From Lucifuga dentata (taxonomy: Eukaryota > Chordata > Actinopteri > Ophidiiformes > Bythitidae): a stretch of 64,000 nt of DNA. The stretch's first letter is position 1; every line of letters starts with the position of its first letter. A program made the position numbers and the translations under genes. Of the stretch, positions 38,388 to 48,170 are shown in pieces. The stretch lies in assembly GCA_014773175.1 (NCBI GenBank), contig VXCM01000991.1, positions 186,724 to 250,723 of the forward strand. Reading direction: 5' to 3'. The notes under the pieces were generated by a model, which saw nothing but the letters and a program-made list of their open reading frames with translations, ran no database searches and was not told the DNA's origin.

Positions 38388-38491
38388 NCACTTGTCTTCT
38401 TTAACTTGGATTATAAAACCTAGATATATCTTAATAAACATTGTATTTATAATCATTCAGAGTGTGTATACATTTTTTGGGACACCCTGCA
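38277..38491. mobile_element. Small mariner-like MITE with CAGGGTGTCCC inverted ends
   Basis: The left end CAGGGTGTCCCAAAAAATG at 38279 is repeated in inverse orientation ending at 38489 over about 23 identical bases. Flanking TA at 38277 and CA (one change from TA) at 38490 fit a mariner-type TA duplication. CAGGGTGTCCC ends are typical of some Tc1/mariner families. The interior is mainly a long poly-T with N at 38388 and has no ORF. Confidence 0.7.
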
Positions 38492-41400
38492 TATATATAT
38501 ATATATACATTTGTGTTGTACATCGCTATGTACAGTATAAATCCATGTACCTGTATATTCAGAACTTTCTGTCTATCTTACAATTTCCCCATAGAGTTTG
38601 ACCATAAAGTAGTTTGCAAAACATTCCGGCAAGAATTTTGTCAAATGTTGAGAATAGTTGGGGCTCTACATGCTTTATACTTAATCATTTATTGTGGCTA
38701 GTTGGATTTTTGAGAACTTGTGATGAATAAAATATTCACTACTGCAATCTAATACATATTTTCAGTTTACATAAACTATGTATCTGTATGTGGGATATTA
38801 ATTATATAAATCTTCAAAGAACTGTGAATTTTCTGCTCGTGCATTTCACATTTCTCCGTGGAACAAGCTGCCAAAGCAAAAACCAAAAGGGATGGTCAAA
38901 TAAAAAAGATATTTATATTGTCTGCTTCTACCACAGGAGATTTAATTAGCTTTCTAAAAATTAAAAAAAAAAAAAATTCATTACCACATCAGTGTTGCTG
39001 GATGAGAAAAAGTTGAAACTTGATGGATGCCTTAGGTCATCCCACAGTTCTCTGTATCAAAATGCACTGCAAACTCTGTTAGACAGATAGGAATACAATA
39101 GCAAAGAGGGCAAAAGAGGAAGTTGGCAGAAAAACAATCACAGGAAAAGTAGATTATCCAAAATGGAACAATGAAGCCTCAGATTCTGCTTATATCAGGG
39201 AGAGAGCGGCTTCTGTATTACACTTACCCTCCTCTCTGTCTGCCCTCTTCCCTCCACGTTCACAAATATGTAGTCTAAGACCTTCAGTGTTTATCGTGAC
39301 ATCTACCACTTGCCTCTGATTTTGTTAAACTTTATGATTTATTAATGGAAGAGGAAGCAAATATAGCTTCTGGTTTATATTGCATGCTATGCTGCTGCTC
39401 AGGCTTCAAGACATACTGACACATCTGTACTGAAAGAGGCACCGCTACAAACACCACTGACAGAAAAAGACAAGAGCAATGGCAGCTAATAACTGCTAAT
39501 GAATGAATCATTCAACTGCTAAACACCTCTGGGTAACATATTTTAAACCTGGTCCCCAGAGCAACATTCTGAGGTCTGATTGCACTTCCCTTTCAGTTGT
39601 ATCTAGCAAATGAGCTTGGGGGAGATGCAGAAAAATAAAACTGTCTATTAATAATTCAAAATTTCAGCGTGTGGATGTACAGTTGCAGCAGGTTTATTTG
39701 AGGAAATATAAAAATACACCCTAAGGTTACCGATAAGGTATTTTTAATGTACTGGCAAGCTAAATAAAACAAAATCTGGCTTAGAGGCCCAGAAGAGCTG
39801 AACTGGGATACAGTCAAAGTACACAAATTACAAATGCCTTCTTGACCTGTCTCTTATTCCAGTAAATGACTATTTGTGCACTGAGCTCCTGAGCTGCTCA
39901 GTCCTGTCTGCAAGCAACTGTCAGTATATATAGTTTTACCAAACCAATTACATACAGAGATCTAGAGGAGCGGAGTTATCTAAAGATGAAGGAAAAGGGA
40001 GAGAAATGAAATAAAGAGCTCTTTTCTATTCATTGCCTCAGTGTCCACTGGAGTGTAGGAGCAATTTCAATACAATATAGAGCAGAGGCTTTGATAAGAA
40101 TTTTCTGTAGAATCCATAAAAACAGCCCAAGCTCAGTTAGGTGTGCATCTATGTGTGTGCGTGTATGTGTGTGTGCGCACGCATGTTTGTTGAAGGAAGG
40201 GTGTTTCGAGTTTTGGACAAACACAAGATTGTCATGCTCATGAAAAAGAGGGGCTCTGTCACAGAGGCTGCCAGCTTAAAGGCTTAAATCACATGCCTGG
40301 AATACACAATGACTACACAAACACACAAACACACAGACACAGACACAGACACACACACACACACACACACACTCCCTAAATTATGCAAAGTATGACCATT
40401 CCTGGAAGCATCCATTTTCAGCATCTGCTCTTGCTACATTGTTGGCATGCATATGCTAAAGCTAAACAGATGAAAGGAGAGAAAAATCCCATCTTATCTT
40501 ATATATTGTACACACGCTGCACTAATTATCACATTCACACCTTGAAGTTGCTTTTCTGAGCTTTATTAAAATTTATTCAACAGGTTCCTGGCTGGATGTC
40601 ACTTTTAATAGTCACTGAAAGATATTATAAAAATATTAGATGATATTTTTGCATCTCTTCTAATTCATGCGAGAATTATGGATAACATGGATTCAAATAT
40701 TTGCCTGGTCAATTCAGTGTCAATAAAAATTGTGAGAAAATACTGTCAGACTGGTGATTCTATAGAAATGTGTGTGTGTTAAGTTTATATATTCATCTTT
40801 CAGTAAAACAGCAGGACCCTCCTATCCAAGTGAAAATGACTTGACAATCTCAAGTCAGCACAGACTAGAACCCCTTTCGTCCTTGGCACCCTCATTTCAA
40901 TGCCACTTTACACAAGGCAGAATGCTGCCACCTAAAGGCAGCTTTTATAGCCTCTCTGTCTCCCCTTTTGCTGCTGTACCACCTGCACCTTATTAACATG
41001 GATGGCCTCCCACCGAGACAGGATTCTGTTTAATTAAGGTTTTGTGGTGAATCAAATTAAAATATTCAAAACTTACCAAAACAAATCAATATGATAAATT
41101 ATGGGGCATTTAAGTAATGACACAGGAGCTTTTACATGTTTGGCAACAGTCAGTGTGTACTGTGAAGACAGCCTCTCCCTAAGGTGACACAGAGAAACTT
41201 ATAAACAAGTCAGTGAGCCACAGCCTGGCACAACTGCTGATGTTAAACATAATACAGGACAAAATCCTAAAATGTATTGAAGGCACCGGTTCACTCTTTG
41301 GAGCAAATCACTGAAATCCCTTCTTCCTCTGCACTGAGGAATTCTGCAGCGGAATGGTTTTAACCTTGATTCCTCAGTAAGTAATTCCTTTCAACGCCTT

Positions 41401-43462
41401 AAGCGGAATTAGGCATCATTACGTATCATCCATCTCCTTACCCCAGGAATTCTCTTTAGAAATGAAATGAAGCTCTCCACTTGGGCCTGTGCTGGCACAG
41501 TGGTGACAAAGATAAGGCCAGCAGAGCTCAGATGATATGTTCATAATATTCCTTCTCCCAGCTAGAGACCAAGCTCAGCCTGTCTGCCAGTGCACCACTA
41601 TAAAACATCATTAGAGGCCAGCAGCAGTGTGGAGAGAGACTGGGAGTTGCAGGGCGCTACAGTCGACATACTAGGTGTAGATGAAGACAGCAGCACTAAG
41701 GTGCCCTTGTGAAACTGACTGAGCAGGCACTGTACTGCCCTGCTTTATCCATCTCTTTATTTATTTTTTTTCCTATTCAGCCTCTCCTCTCCTGGCAACT
41801 GTAGTGACAGATAGGCTGAGCGGCCTTGGGATCGATGGAAGAGGAATTCTGTCTTTGTTTCCTGACATTTTTCCCATAGCCACTCTCCTCTGACTCGGGT
41901 TACTTACTGTCCACACGAAGGGAGAAAAGAGGAAGAAGCAGGGAGGAGAAAGGAAAGCGATACGGTTCTGTATGTCTTCTGAAGAAACCTAATGCCCCAG
42001 GCCATGTCCCTCTACACAGGTTTCTGTTGAATAATACAACAGAGCACCCTGCACATCTGATGCGGCGGAGGACCCTCTGTAAACAAAACACTAAGGAATG
42101 TGTTGTTCCTACTCATGCTTGTTTTTCCTTTGACAGTCTGAAGAGAGAGAGAGAAAAGGGAAGTGCACACAATGGGTGTACAACAGCTCCACAGACCCAA
42201 ATTCATCACCACTACATTAGCAGAGAGACAGCCTGCAGAATGGACCAGCAATTATCCTTTCCTTCTCATTAGGATGTCTTAACGGTCTTTCTGCTGACCT
42301 TTGCCCTATGCAGCCCTCATAATAGAAGCAGGGCTGCGACTGGGAGTGGGAACAACAGACAGTGGCCTTCCTCCCTGGTGGGAACACGTCACATCTGATC
42401 ACAGTCACCCTCACATCCATGTCCAAAGCAAACAGAAAAGATAGCAGAGAATCTAATAGAGAGGCTAATCCAGATTTAACTCTAAAGAATGGCTTTCTCT
42501 AGTTCTGTTAAATAGTATCAGACCATAAAAAGAACATAGAAAAATGATTCAATCTACTAAAACCACCTATTATTCCATCCCATACACTGCCTTAAGCAGA
42601 CCTTAATCCTTGTCCGACACAACAGACTTTTAATAGGTTTAAGGCCAAAGACACGCAGAAGTTATCACGTTATAGGCTTATACGCCAAGTATTCCATTCA
42701 AAGTCGTATTAAATAGGCATGAAAATAAATACAATCTGCTAATCTCTAGGAATTAACTAGATTTCACTGCACAAAAGCACTAGAGCTGTGGAATTACAGG
42801 AATTATATGTTGCTAATGTTATTTCTCATCCTTACAGGTATGCATCAATTTCACACATTAATTACACTATACTGTATATTTTGAATTTTGCTATCATAAT
42901 TGGTTAAATTGTCACAACAAATTAAATGTCATTACATAAATAAAATACTTTGTTGCAAAAATGTGGGTTAACTTCACTCTTAATGATTATCATGGACAAA
43001 GTGTCGCTGTTTATAAAGAGATTTGTAATTCATCAACTGCCAAGGACTGCATAAAATTCACCCAGAATACTAAAAAGGTCTATTTGGGTAAATATGCAGT
43101 ATGAAGAAAACATAACTTTTTGTCTGAGCTCTTCCATAGCTAAAGTTATTTACTGGATCATGACGTAAACATAATGTATAACCACTGAGTGAGAATTCAT
43201 TCATTCACATCAACCTTTCCCTGCTGTTTCAAATAATCCTACTTTAACTCAGACACAAGCAAACCATGTTTATTCAGTAACTGTGTGATTAATGAAAATT
43301 TTCGGAATGAAAACCTATCTGAAATGGCATTGACTGCGTGACACACTCCAAACATAACTGGTTTGCATTAATGTCATTGACTGTTTAGTCCTTCTAAAGC
43401 TCCCTCCTCCCTCCCCCAGTCTTTCTTTGTGCTCCTGGTCCTCTTTCTTTTTCTCTGTCCTT
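38492..43462. other. Part of intron 1 without recognised gene
   Basis: Contains a CA repeat (about 40317-40372) and otherwise unique-looking sequence. Minus-strand open frames near 41900-42426 have no recognisable domains. Confidence 0.6.
40317..40372. repeat. (CA)n microsatellite, imperfect
   Basis: CA run with several CAGACA interruptions at its left end. Confidence 0.95.
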
Positions 43463-43468
43463 TTTATT
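43463..43468 (-). terminator. pcdh17: Candidate polyadenylation signal AATAAA for a short pcdh17 isoform
   Basis: If the exon 1 donor is not used, the pcdh17 frame runs 26 more codons and stops with TAA at 43493-43495; a canonical AATAAA follows 24 bases later on the same strand. Exon 1 read-through isoforms are known for some delta-2 protocadherins. No clear GT-rich downstream element is visible, so use of the signal is uncertain. Confidence 0.35.
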
Positions 43469-43573
43469 CCATTTAACAAAAAGGGATAGATGTTAAGAAA
43501 ATGTGCTTTTTCTGAGGGTTGTGACGTGAAAACGGTGGGACAACAGCAAGGACACAAGTGCAGTTTCTCTTAC

Positions 43574-46072
43574 CTGTATGATGGACATGCGGTTAGTAGG
43601 TGTGTCTGTAGTGCTGGTGACTGGGCTTGTGAAGCTGGTGTGGCATCCCACGTGGCCTTGGGGCACACTGAGGTTATTGGCAGTGGGCTTGAGGTACATG
43701 ACCTCTGACCTTGGTGAGCTGAGTGGCAGGCGTGTCTGGTAGTCAAAGTACATGGGAGAGGTGGCCAAGGAAGGACTGCTTACCACATTCATCACATTCA
43801 TGGCATCCCGCTCCTCCACCTCGCTCTGCACCAGCATGATGTCGTTCTTGTTAATCTTCTTCTTCTTGCCTTTCCCCAACTGTGGGTGTGAGTACTCTGC
43901 AATGCGACAGTTATAGGTACGGATCTCCTTGTTTTCCCGCTTGCACTTGATTGCTATGGTCACCATGGCAGCCAGAAGCATGATGGATATAATACTGAGT
44001 GTGACAATCAGAGGCAGGGACATGTCCCAGTTGCGATTGTCCTCATTGATATGTGGCTCTCCACCAGGTACAGGTCCATTGTAGGCCTTTATGATGAGCC
44101 TGGCGGCAGCAGTGAGAGTTGGCTTGCCATGGTCCATTACTCGGATGATCAGCTCCACGATGGGACTGACATCCTCCCAGAATGGATGGGCGGTTCGCAC
44201 CTCTCCGGTCACCGGATCGATCTCAAAAAGGTGATCCTCGTTGCCATCTGAGATCTCATAGGTGAGCCTCCCGCTCTCCCCATAATCATTATCCACTGCC
44301 CTCACTGTGGTAACAATGTAGCCAACACCAACATTACGAGGCACGTGGATCTCTGCTGTGTCATTCTGGAGAAGTGGCAGAACTATAACAGGGATGTTGT
44401 CATTTACATCCAGAACACTGATGCGCACTGTAGCGTTGCTCTCCAAGTGAGGAGAACCTGCATCTTTAGCAAGAACCTTGAAGTCAAAATATTTTATTTG
44501 CTCATAGTTGAAGGACCTCACAGCATAGATGGCTCCATTCGCAGCATTCACATTAACATAGGTATTAACATCACCCCCACTCACATTGGAGTTGATTATG
44601 CTGTAGTACACTGTCCCATTCTGGCCCAGGTCTGGGTCATGGGCCAAAACAGAACCAAGGTACTCTCCAGGTATATTGTTTTCTGGGATCTGAAGAAGGT
44701 AAACAGACTTGGTAAAGCGAGGAACATTGTCATTTTCATCCAGAATCTTCACAGTGAAGGATTTTGTGGAATTTAGAGGGGGGATGCCGTTGTCTTTGGC
44801 CACAATGGTGACATTGTACTCATCCTGCACTTCTCTGTCCAAGGGCCTGTCTGTTGCCACTGTGTAGAAATTATCATAGTTTTCCTCAAGTTTAAAAGGA
44901 ACATTACCCAGCACTCTGCACTGAAGCTGCCCGTTTCTGCCTGAGTCCTTGTCTGTGACACGGACCAGAGCAATGACAGTGCCTGGAGGTGCTGCCTCAC
45001 TGATGGCTCCCTGTCTCACAGACACAAAGCCTATAGACGGCCAGTTATCATTCCTGTCAACCACTTTAACAGTGACTTTACAATGGCCAGGGATTGGATT
45101 TGGACCTAGATCCTTTGCCTGGACGTCAATCTCAATAACTGGGCTCTCTTCATAGTCAATTTCTCCCTGAATCTTTATGACACCTGTTCTGGAATCTATG
45201 GAGAAAAGCTCCCGGATTCTCTCTGGGGCATAGCCACTAAAAGAATAGACTACTTGTCCATTGTTACCCTCATCAGGATCAGTGGCATTTAAATCGATTA
45301 GTACTTTACCAGGAGGGGAATTTTCAGGAATTTCCACAACATATGATGGCTGATCAAACACTGGGCTGTTATCATTGGAATCAATAACTTTAACATTTAT
45401 CTGCATGGTCCCTGACCTGGGATATTCCCCACCGTCTGTGGCTGACAGTATAAGGGTGTGATGGCTACGTTCCTCTCTGTCTAATGGTCGTTGAATAACT
45501 AATTCTGGGAATTTACTCCCATCCCCACGGGACTTTACCTCCAAAGAAAAGAGATTGTAGTCATCGCGTGTTATTTGATAGGTTTTCAGGCCGTTTTCCC
45601 CTGCATCAGGGTCATGTGCGCTGGTCAGGGGAAAGCGTGTCCCCGGTGCTGCATTTTCAGAAATATCAATATCAATCTGATCTGAGGGGAAAGTGGGTGA
45701 GTTGTCATTGATGTCCTGAATATCTATTTTGATCATGCAGATCTCTTTATCATTGGCAAACACCTCCATGGAGAGCTGGCACTTGGGGTTTCTTCTACAC
45801 AATGTTTCCCTGTCAATGCGCTGCTTGGTGTACAGCAATCCACTCTGTGGATCCACATCGATGAGATGTGGGGCTGAATTCTCCAGCACCCTGAAGTTGG
45901 CTTTCTTACTCTGTCCTGCCTGCCCAGTCTGTTCAAGTCCAAGTCTGGCATCTTTGGCAATGTTCCCAATCACTGTCCCAGGCCCTTGTTCCTCTGGGAC
46001 AGAGTAATTCAAGTTTTTCAATGTCAGGGCTTGAGCCCATAGAAGGAGGAAAAAGAAAATAGAAAGATACAT
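43574..46072 (-). CDS. pcdh17: Protocadherin-17, coding exon 1 (signal peptide, EC1-EC6, TM, proximal tail)
   Basis: Homophilic cell-adhesion receptor of neurons, delta-2 protocadherin family. The 833 codons read: signal peptide 1-16 (cleavage expected after AQA); EC1 about 17-126; EC2 to 237; EC3 to 345; EC4 to 451; EC5 to 561; EC6 to about 665; transmembrane helix about 685-708; then a basic cytoplasmic start. The calcium-linker motifs DINDNSP, DSNDNSP, DRNDNWP, DENDNVP and DVNDNIP close EC1 to EC5. EC1 holds the protocadherin-specific C-x5-C pair (C92, C98). Sequons include N22, N262, N420, N434, N485, N496, N546 and N570. The tail carries the conserved TYNCRIAEYSHPQ and TRLPLSSPRSEVMYLKP blocks. 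The ATG at 46072 matches the family start MYLSI and has G at -3; an upstream in-frame TAA at about 46110 and the absence of another in-frame ATG after it fix it. The exon ends at CAG|GTAAGAG. Identity as pcdh17 rather than pcdh10, pcdh18 or pcdh19 rests on remembered family sequence and is strong. Confidence 0.97.
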
Positions 46073-46395
46073 CCCCACGTTCCACAAAAATCCTTCTAAT
46101 TAGTGATGTGTTTATGCTTCCCTTGACCTGTTGATATTTTGTTCAGATTTTGTACTTCTTTTATCTGGGATCAAATGAAGAGTTCTGTTCATCATGTGAG
46201 ACCTTGGCATTCGTCTTTATGGATTGTCTTTGCGTTCTCTCTCTCTCTCTCTCTCTCTCTCTATTCCTCTCTTCCAGCAATCTGTGGTGCTGAACACCTA
46301 ATTTATATTCAGCTGAGCATCCAGCCTCATCTGAGCAATAATCGCGATCCACTCTCCACCAGACAGAATAGTCATTGTATGTTCTCTCATACCAC
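46073..46395 (-). other. pcdh17: pcdh17 5' UTR, 3' portion (same exon as the start codon)
   Basis: Non-coding leader joined directly to the coding part of exon 1. Its 5' boundary is a textbook acceptor: a long run of T and C ending CTTTTTTAG at 46396, followed by GTGGTATGAG. The leader has a sense-strand GA repeat (46236-46262) and several upstream ATGs. A tandem ATG pair at 46195/46192 opens a 27-codon ORF in the same frame as pcdh17 that stops at a TAA about 40 bases before the real start. Boundaries are inferred from splice signals only. Confidence 0.65.
46236..46262 (-). repeat. (GA)n tract in the pcdh17 5' leader
   Basis: CT run on the plus strand, so GA on the sense strand, located inside the predicted mature 5' UTR. 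Confidence 0.95.
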
Positions 46396-46450
46396 CTAAA
46401 AAAGAAAACAGAAAAAAAAATAAATGTTACGTGTATTAGTTCGTCAGTCA

Positions 46451-46451
46451 A

Positions 46452-46490
<39 letters not shown>
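46451..46490. repeat. Poly-A tract
   Basis: About 39 A residues in the predicted 5' UTR intron, on the plus strand. Confidence 0.97.
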
Positions 46491-46491
<1 letters not shown>

Positions 46492-46990
46492 AGACAAAGC
46501 TATACCAATCATTCTGCCAGTAAGAAATCTGATCCACCGCAGAGCCAAAATGAAACAGGGCTCATATGTAATTCATCTCCACAATTATGGGGGAAGCTTG
46601 TCAATTAGTTAACCTTGGAAAGGGACTCGGCGCAGCCCTGATACACAGAATTATAATTCCCCTTGTAGCTTATTTACTACATGCGCTATATAATAAACAC
46701 AACATTCAGCATTCAGTTTTAATCTATCTCTTGCGCAATGGGCGACACGATAATGGCCCATTCATACATTATAAGAATGCTGATTGGAAACTCTAATAGG
46801 TCAACTTTAATAATATGGTAACGCTGCAACCTTATAACAGAAGATGGTATATTGTGGCGACTATTTTAATAAGTATGCATAAAATGAGCCTCTTACACGC
46901 ATTAACAAATCCGCATAATCCGGATATTTAAAAGGAGCCTTATAAAAATTCAGAAATGAGCTGCACAGCCGTTTAATTCTCTCCGCTGAT

Positions 46991-46991
<1 letters not shown>

Positions 46992-47030
<39 letters not shown>
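46992..47030 (-). repeat. (GA)n tract in the predicted 5' UTR intron
   Basis: About 38 bp of CT on the plus strand. Confidence 0.97.
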
Positions 47031-47032
<2 letters not shown>

Positions 47033-47187
47033 ACCTCTCTCTTTCTTACGGAACGATGCAAGGGTCCTTTGGAAGAAGCTGTTGCATCCTCATGCAAAGG
47101 CATGGTGGTGAAATAACCACCGTTTGCAAGTGATCAACAGACAACACTTCAAGTGAAATTGCACAAACAGATGAGAAAATAACTTAC

Positions 47188-47358
47188 CAAAAGAAGCTGC
47201 TGTAATAGTCCAAAAAATATAATTGGAACGATCAAAACTGCCAGTTTCTGCAAGATTCGGGGAGAGTTTCATTCCTCCGCCACTTCAATAGGCTTCCACC
47301 CTATCCTCTTCCCACTCTGTGCAGAAAAAAAGCCACAAGCATCGGATGCACACGCAGG
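47188..47358 (-). other. pcdh17: Candidate non-coding 5' exon of pcdh17
   Basis: The 3' end is the donor TTTTG|GTAAGTT. A plausible acceptor, with a long T/C tract ending CTGCACTGTAG, sits at 47359, and an upstream donor AACG|GTGAGTC sits at 47492/47491, so this may be an internal 171-nt leader exon behind a first exon ending at 47492. Alternatively it is simply the 3' end of a longer first exon. It contains an ATG at 47272 whose frame stays open through the splice junction (see findings). Confidence 0.4.
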
Positions 47359-47491
47359 CTACAGTGCAGCAGTGGGGGGAAGAAAAAAAAAAAGTGCTCC
47401 AGAAAAGTATGACTGTAATGTCAATGAGCTCAAGTCCTCTCCGCTGTCTGATTAGGATGCAGAGGCTCGCCTGCAGCCTGCAGTGACTCAC

Positions 47492-47576
47492 CGTTCTTCA
47501 GTAAAGGAAATAAATACTACGAGAGGAGAAATCCAGAGGTGAAATAACGTAGATCCACAGGAGACACTAAAGAACG

Positions 47577-47636
<60 letters not shown>

Positions 47637-48170
47637 CGCAACAGTGCTCAGTGACTGATACCCGTGGCATTGTGTCCTTGTCCGCGTCCCCCCGTCAAAA
47701 GTCCACACAGAGACATCAGCTGAACAGACGCTCAGCAACGACACCGCTTTGTGGCACGCATCTTTTTTGCAGCTGTCAGAAAAGAGTATTAATGTGGATA
47801 TATATATACACATATAAGCGTTGTTTGATATTTTCTTGTCGACAGAGCTGATCAGCACAGAGAGTGCTCCTCTCTCTGACTGAACTCCGGACGCCGCATG
47901 GTGCGTTAAACATTGTCCCTGTTCCTCTGGCAGCCAATGAATTTGAAGAGGTGGGAAGAGAAGGAGGGATTCAAAAGCCGCTTTAGGTTCAGACTACAAA
48001 TGATTGGTGGCTCCTAGTCCACCGGTGTTTCTTTCTTTTTTTTTTTTTTTTNTTTTTTTTTTTTTTTCAAATATTCTTTGTTGTTTACAATAAAGGAAAC
48101 CGTGCCGTGGACGCGATTGCCAAGAGACTCCAGGAGCCCAACAGAAGTCATCTGAAATTTCGGTTAAGTC
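47492..48170 (-). promoter_or_regulatory. pcdh17: Candidate pcdh17 promoter and first-exon region
   Basis: This is the only stretch upstream of the gene where CpG dinucleotides are frequent (for example around 47640-47700, 47880-47910 and 48100-48165). It holds two CCAAT-box cores, one as CCACCAATCA on the minus strand near 48003 and one as GCAGCCAATG on the plus strand near 47932. A TATA-like AT run lies near 47800-47816, and a 50-bp CT tract (GA on the sense strand) at 47584-47633. A poly-T with an assembly N (48052) lies at its upstream edge. No transcription start can be placed from sequence alone. Confidence 0.4.
47584..47633 (-). repeat. (GA)n tract near the candidate promoter
   Basis: About 50 bp of CT on the plus strand, just upstream of the candidate first donor at 47492. 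Confidence 0.97.

Larger units (their letters stand above)
22414..43573 (-). other. pcdh17: pcdh17 coding intron 1 (21.2 kb)
   Basis: Runs from the donor GTAAGAG after exon 1 to the acceptor CCACAG before exon 2, phase 0. It contains transposon remnants, microsatellites and assembly joins that are listed separately, and no other recognisable gene on either strand. Confidence 0.93.
46396..47187 (-). other. pcdh17: Predicted intron in the pcdh17 5' UTR (792 bp)
   Basis: Lies between a consensus donor, TTTTG|GTAAGTT at 47188/47187, and the strong acceptor at 46396. It contains a homopolymer A run on the plus strand (about 46451-46490), possibly a retro-element tail, and a CT repeat (GA on the sense strand) at 46992-47030. 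No open frame of interest was seen. Confidence 0.55.

Noticed and set aside
43493..43573. Treating the 26 codons after exon 1 as the normal protein end
   Set aside because: A consensus donor sits at 43573 and exon 2 continues the conserved tail in frame, so the extension is at most an alternative isoform (reported as a finding).
44345..46007. Plus-strand and other-frame ORFs across pcdh17 exon 1
   Set aside because: They are antisense or off-frame shadows of the cadherin repeats with no recognisable domains.
46073..46087. N-terminal extension of pcdh17 by five codons
   Set aside because: The extension begins at a TTG codon, not ATG, and the family start MYLSI begins at the ATG at 46072.
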